Assembly: GCF_014635685.1 (NCBI RefSeq)
Contig: NZ_BMDH01000003.1
Location: 62,001-126,000, forward strand
Origin: Galliscardovia ingluviei
GTDB lineage: Bacteria > Actinomycetota > Actinomycetes > Actinomycetales > Bifidobacteriaceae
DNA length: 64,000 nt
Reading direction: 5' to 3'
The notes under the pieces are model-generated. The model had not been told where the DNA came from. It saw nothing but the letters and a program-made list of their open reading frames with translations, and ran no database searches. The first letter of the stretch is position 1. The number at the start of each line of letters is the position of its first letter. Positions 59,566 to 64,000 of this stretch are shown one piece after another. The position numbers and the translations under genes are program-made.

Positions 59566-59620
59566 CCCTGATTACTCTCCCTGACCCGCAAAATACTACA
59601 CAATCAGGGATAAATCAGGG
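59566..59620. promoter_or_regulatory. Candidate operator: paired CCCTGA / TCAGGG motifs
   Basis: CCCTGA at 59566-59571 and 59579-59584, then the complement TCAGGG at 59604-59609 and 59615-59620, forming a near-symmetric cluster between the divergent histidine kinase and PspC genes. This suits binding of the adjacent LuxR-type regulator as dimers. Binding is inferred. Confidence 0.5.
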
Positions 59621-59752
59621 GAAACCCTTATTGCGCAAGACGCTTATCTGCTGTGAAATAAGAGTAGCGAAATCATGCTGCATGCACATATGAATCTATC
59701 CGTTATCCATGCTTTGCAGCACACGCATTATTCAGTAAGAGAGATGCAGATT

Positions 59753-61318
59753 ATGAGTGAGTTTAATACGCAACCAGGCAGCAACCAGCCGGGCAATACA
59801 CAGCCCAGTAACGCGCCATATGACACGCAACAGCAAACGCCATATGGGCAGCAAGCGGGGCAGCAGCAAAACCAGCAGCACTCGCAATACCAGCAGCAGC
59901 CTTTTGGGCAGCAGTCACCATATGGGCAAACGCCACAGCAGCCAAAGATGGGCGAGGCATTCTTTAACCGCATTCGCGCCTTTGGTATATACCGCGGTAC
60001 TGACCGTTGGATAGGCGGCGTAGCAAGCGGTATTGCTCACCGTCTCGGATGGGATCCACTCGCCATTCGCATTATTATTCTGGCGTTAACCATTATCGGC
60101 GGAAGCGGTATTTTGCTCTACGCAATTGCATGGCTACTTCTTCCAGATGAAAAAGATGCCAGTATTCTAGTACAAGACGCACTATTTTACGGCAAACTCA
60201 GCGGTGCTTTTTGGGTAGCAATACTTTTCCTTATTATTGGATGCCCCGGTACTGTCGCATTATTCCCTTTGGTTGCTGTAACAGTAGTAGCAATTATTAT
60301 TGCTTGGATTATTTATACCAATCATCAAAACAAGCAACAAAAACAACAACCATTTGGGCAGCAGCCGTATGGGGCACAACCATTTGGGCAACCACCATAT
60401 GGACAGTCACCATTCAAAGCTCAGCAACAGGCACAACAAGCTACCACAGGGCGCTCATACCAACAAGCGCCAAATGGTCAGCCATCCTTCAATCAGACAT
60501 ATTCACCATATCAAACGCCGTATAGCACGCCTTACCGCACGCCCTATCAGGGGACGCCAGTAGCCAATGCGCCAGAGCAAATTGTCAAAATGCGTAAGCC
60601 AGCAGGCCCAACTATTGTTGGCATCACGGCAGGATTGCTGTTTATTTCACTAGCAGTGCTCGTTACAATTATTACATTTTCTGGACTAGTTACTAGTGTA
60701 CACGGGGCTGTTGTTGCCACTCTTATTTGGGTATTTGCGGCGACCGCTATACTTGGCATTATTACTGTAGCAACGGGTATTTCGGGCAGAAAATCAGGTG
60801 GTTTGATACCTCTTACTATTGTGGCACTGATTACATCTATTGTGGTAATGCCAGTACTACCAACTATGCACGCTTGGCACACCATAACTACTGGGCAACA
60901 TGGGCAAGTAGTTATTAAGAACACAGACCGATTATTTACTGCAGACCAAGCCGACCAGCTTTTTACGCATGGTGCCGAAATCGTTGCTAGCAATGCAACT
61001 ATTGATTTGCAACACTGGTCTGACACTCATGGCACATCATGCCCAACTGGAACCTTGAATATTGAAACTATTATGAGCAACATAGATATTATTCTTCCCC
61101 AGCAGTGCACTGCACACAACGAAACTCGGATGATTTTCTCCTCAGATTCGATTGATCATGATTGGTCATTCGGTGTAATGCACAATGACACAACAGACAA
61201 TACCGATACGCTTATCCTCACAGGAAGGGCGCTTATGAGTCAAATCACTGTGCAATACGCGGACGGTTCCAGTGTAATAGACCCGGATAATACCAGCGAT
61301 TACGATCTGGACGAATAG
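59753..61318 (+). CDS. PspC-domain membrane protein
   Basis: About 522 residues from ATG 59753. The N-terminal Gln/Pro-rich region (repeats of QQPFGQQSPYGQ type) precedes a PspC domain (FGIYRGTDRWIGGVASGIAH to LYAIAWLLLPDE), more membrane segments, another Gln/Tyr/Pro-rich linker, three membrane helices, and a C-terminal beta-rich domain ending DYDLDE that resembles adhesin-like or DUF4097-type sensors. Related proteins act with a divergent histidine kinase in envelope-stress systems. The next gene lies 70 bases downstream on the same strand. Confidence 0.85.
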   Translation: MSEFNTQPGSNQPGNTQPSNAPYDTQQQTPYGQQAGQQQNQQHSQYQQQPFGQQSPYGQTPQQPKMGEAFFNRIRAFGIYRGTDRWIGGVASGIAHRLGWDPLAIRIIILALTIIGGSGILLYAIAWLLLPDEKDASILVQDALFYGKLSGAFWVAILFLIIGCPGTVALFPLVAVTVVAIIIAWIIYTNHQNKQQKQQPFGQQPYGAQPFGQPPYGQSPFKAQQQAQQATTGRSYQQAPNGQPSFNQTYSPYQTPYSTPYRTPYQGTPVANAPEQIVKMRKPAGPTIVGITAGLLFISLAVLVTIITFSGLVTSVHGAVVATLIWVFAATAILGIITVATGISGRKSGGLIPLTIVALITSIVVMPVLPTMHAWHTITTGQHGQVVIKNTDRLFTADQADQLFTHGAEIVASNATIDLQHWSDTHGTSCPTGTLNIETIMSNIDIILPQQCTAHNETRMIFSSDSIDHDWSFGVMHNDTTDNTDTLILTGRALMSQITVQYADGSSVIDPDNTSDYDLDE

Positions 61319-61388
61319 CATTACTTGATCACCAGCACTCACACAGTAGTGAATGCCATATGCAGGACACATTTTGTTAGGGGGAATT

Positions 61389-62063
61389 ATGGATCAGGAA
61401 TCACCAACACAAGCAATACCAACACAGGCAATACCAACACAGGCGCGCGACCTCAATGAAGATGATGCAACTTTAGCAACCGAACTTGCCAATGTTGCAG
61501 ATAGTGATGAGATGCCAACAGTGCCAAACAGCAACTCAGATGATCTTCACGCTGAACATAGCGTACCCGAACATACTACATCCGAGCACACTGCAACAAA
61601 ACACACTGTACACGAGCACACTATAGCTGATGATGCCACTATTGCCATGCAACAAGCAGCCCAGCAATACACTCAAGAATCACAAACCCACGGATATCCC
61701 GGCGCTGGCGCTGCAGATACTGATTCCACCAACGCCCAAGATGCTTATGCCGCCTACCCTGGATGGCAGCAGCCAAATGCTCGCACATTGCCAAAGACAC
61801 GGATTATTCCTGCTACGGGTCCTAGTGTAGCCACGATTGTTTGGGGTGTTATTCTTGCAATTGTCGGCGTAATTGGGCTATTTCTAGTAGCAGGAGTAAG
61901 TCTGGATTGGCATATTTCTGCACAAACTTGGGGATTACTAGCTATCGTTATTTTTGTGGCAATTGGACTTATTCTTGTTGTTACCGGTATTGCCGCTTCC
62001 ATACAAGCCAGCAAAGAACACAAGTCGTCACCGTCAACAACCACTCCACATACATCGAAGTAA
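61389..62063 (+). CDS. Membrane protein with acidic repetitive N-terminus
   Basis: About 224 residues from ATG 61389, preceded by TTAGGGGGAATT. The N-terminus carries three AIPTQ-type repeats, then an acidic His/Thr-rich region with repeated EHT motifs (about 115 residues). Two membrane helices near the C-terminus (VATIVWGVILAIVGVIGLFL and WGLLAIVIFVAIGLILVVTG). No known domain. It probably belongs to the PspC transcription unit and ends before a strong hairpin. Confidence 0.65.
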   Translation: MDQESPTQAIPTQAIPTQARDLNEDDATLATELANVADSDEMPTVPNSNSDDLHAEHSVPEHTTSEHTATKHTVHEHTIADDATIAMQQAAQQYTQESQTHGYPGAGAADTDSTNAQDAYAAYPGWQQPNARTLPKTRIIPATGPSVATIVWGVILAIVGVIGLFLVAGVSLDWHISAQTWGLLAIVIFVAIGLILVVTGIAASIQASKEHKSSPSTTTPHTSK

Positions 62064-62127
62064 TGCTGTTTGCAACCACTACTATTGATGCATTATCGAT
62101 AAACTATTGAATGCTACGGCAACAGTA

Positions 62128-62159
62128 AAGAGGCACATCGATTACCAGATGTGCCTCTT
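62128..62159. terminator. Bidirectional terminator hairpin
   Basis: AAGAGGCACATC (62128-62139) pairs perfectly with GATGTGCCTCTT (62148-62159) around an 8-base loop, between the converging membrane protein gene and the DUF5701 gene. T-runs are short. Confidence 0.75.
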
Positions 62160-62199
62160 ATGCGATGTGATTCTCATGCGATTGGGCCGTGCTACATTG

Positions 62200-62826
62200 C
62201 TACATGTAGTGGAATAGTGATACGCCGCGGCGCTCCATACAGTACGCATTACCCAACCATGTGTGCCGGCTTGATGGCCACACAGACCCTAGTCTTGGTG
62301 CATTCTGGCTCATCCAAATACTTGGCACACGACCATCTGGACTACGGGAGCCAAGCAAATTAAACCCATTCTTATGCACCAGCCAATCCGGATGCTGCGT
62401 AGCAATAGCAAGCCCCTCTTCAAGAGTTAATGGCAAGCGTCCGTCTGATTCAACAAGTTTACGCGCAATATCAGGCTCACGATTCGTGTATTTCGTGCCT
62501 GTATGCGGATCAACCACAATATAGAACGGACCTTCTGGCGGTTCAAAACCATCTTGTGGCATGAAACTTGCAATATCACGCGGTGGCATCGTTGTAAAAC
62601 CAGCCATACGGTTAATGCTTGTTCGCGCAATAAGCGATTCAGGAGTTACCAGCTCCCGAGTTGGAATAAGCAAAATATGCTCATCCAGCTCAGACTGCTC
62701 TAACGCCGTAATAAGCGGGGTAGCCAACGACCGAAATGCTGCTGCACTCATATCAGCAACATCCGGATAGCCTAAAGCTACCAGCCTATCTAATTGCTTT
62801 TGCGCTTCAATTGATGCTACAGACAT
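62200..62826 (-). CDS. DUF5701 family protein
   Basis: 208 residues, cytoplasmic, no membrane helices. Features match the actinobacterial DUF5701 family: LLIPTRELVTPESLIARTSI, GPFYIVVDPHTGTKYTNREP and a C-terminal GSRSPDGRVPSIWMSQNAPR. Function unknown. Located 12 bases downstream of asd on the same strand. Confidence 0.75.
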   Translation of the reverse strand: MSVASIEAQKQLDRLVALGYPDVADMSAAAFRSLATPLITALEQSELDEHILLIPTRELVTPESLIARTSINRMAGFTTMPPRDIASFMPQDGFEPPEGPFYIVVDPHTGTKYTNREPDIARKLVESDGRLPLTLEEGLAIATQHPDWLVHKNGFNLLGSRSPDGRVPSIWMSQNAPRLGSVWPSSRHTWLGNAYCMERRGVSLFHYM

Positions 62827-62838
62827 GCCGCCAGCTTA

Positions 62839-63960
<1,122 letters not shown>

Positions 63961-64000
63961 CTATAGCCTGCATATGTGGTATGAAGTTTATTTTGTGGGC

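Overview
The window looks like part of a Bifidobacteriaceae chromosome. Supporting features are a 505-residue formate-tetrahydrofolate ligase, paired C69 dipeptidases, a bile-salt-hydrolase-type Ntn hydrolase, a sortase-anchored GH30 glycosidase, the long actinobacterial type of LeuA, and an actinobacterial small SRP RNA. The sequence is moderately AT-rich by eye and still carries metE, metF, leuA and asd. This points to a lower-GC member such as Alloscardovia rather than a typical Bifidobacterium; the genus is an inference.

Layout. 0-5.9 kb: the 3' part of a wall-anchored GH30 enzyme and a zinc-ribbon/PASTA membrane protein. 6-10.3 kb: a DUF4173 membrane protein divergent from a DUF2975/HTH pair across a set of palindromes, then a C69 dipeptidase. 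10.4-21.9 kb (all minus): a DUF4143 ATPase, an anion permease, ddl, gpsA, a choloylglycine-hydrolase homologue, metF and metE, and an aldo/keto reductase. 22-31.7 kb: an accessory island bracketed by a 32-bp direct repeat. It holds a damaged IS3 element, a thiazole/oxazole-modified peptide (TOMM, streptolysin-S-like) operon and an ISL3 relic, with a damaged HepT/MntA pair just outside. 31.8-42.4 kb: tRNA-Lys, fhs, a second C69 dipeptidase, a YbhB-like protein, holB, tmk, topA and a PAP2 membrane protein. 42.4-49.6 kb: a second RiPP-like island followed by a decayed IS3 element. 49.6-64 kb: SRP RNA, an LTA-synthase-like enzyme, a class A PBP, leuA, a two-component system divergent from a PspC protein, a DUF5701 protein and asd.

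Main discoveries. (1) The TOMM operon (24120-30111, minus) encodes a SagC-like leader-binding protein, a YcaO ending in a P-x-P-x-P tail, a SagB-like oxidase, an M16-like peptidase and a two-gene ABC exporter. Just upstream of the SagC-like gene, behind a strong ribosome-binding site, lies a 34-codon precursor reading frame whose core is WCCCCYFCCSCA, very like SagA. It is interrupted by a TAG at codon 15. (2) The second island combines class III aminotransferase, iron-alcohol-dehydrogenase-like and methyltransferase genes, the set known from daptide RiPPs, with a second YcaO protein. I know of no described pathway with that combination. Two of its genes carry three frameshifts, all in T homopolymers, and no precursor is visible; a decayed IS3 element lies where the start of the operon would be.

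Several accessory genes (both IS3 elements, the ISL3 relic, HepT, the TOMM precursor, the methyltransferase and its neighbour) carry stops or frameshifts, while the core genes are intact. The accessory regions therefore look as if they are decaying, unless some lesions are sequencing errors.
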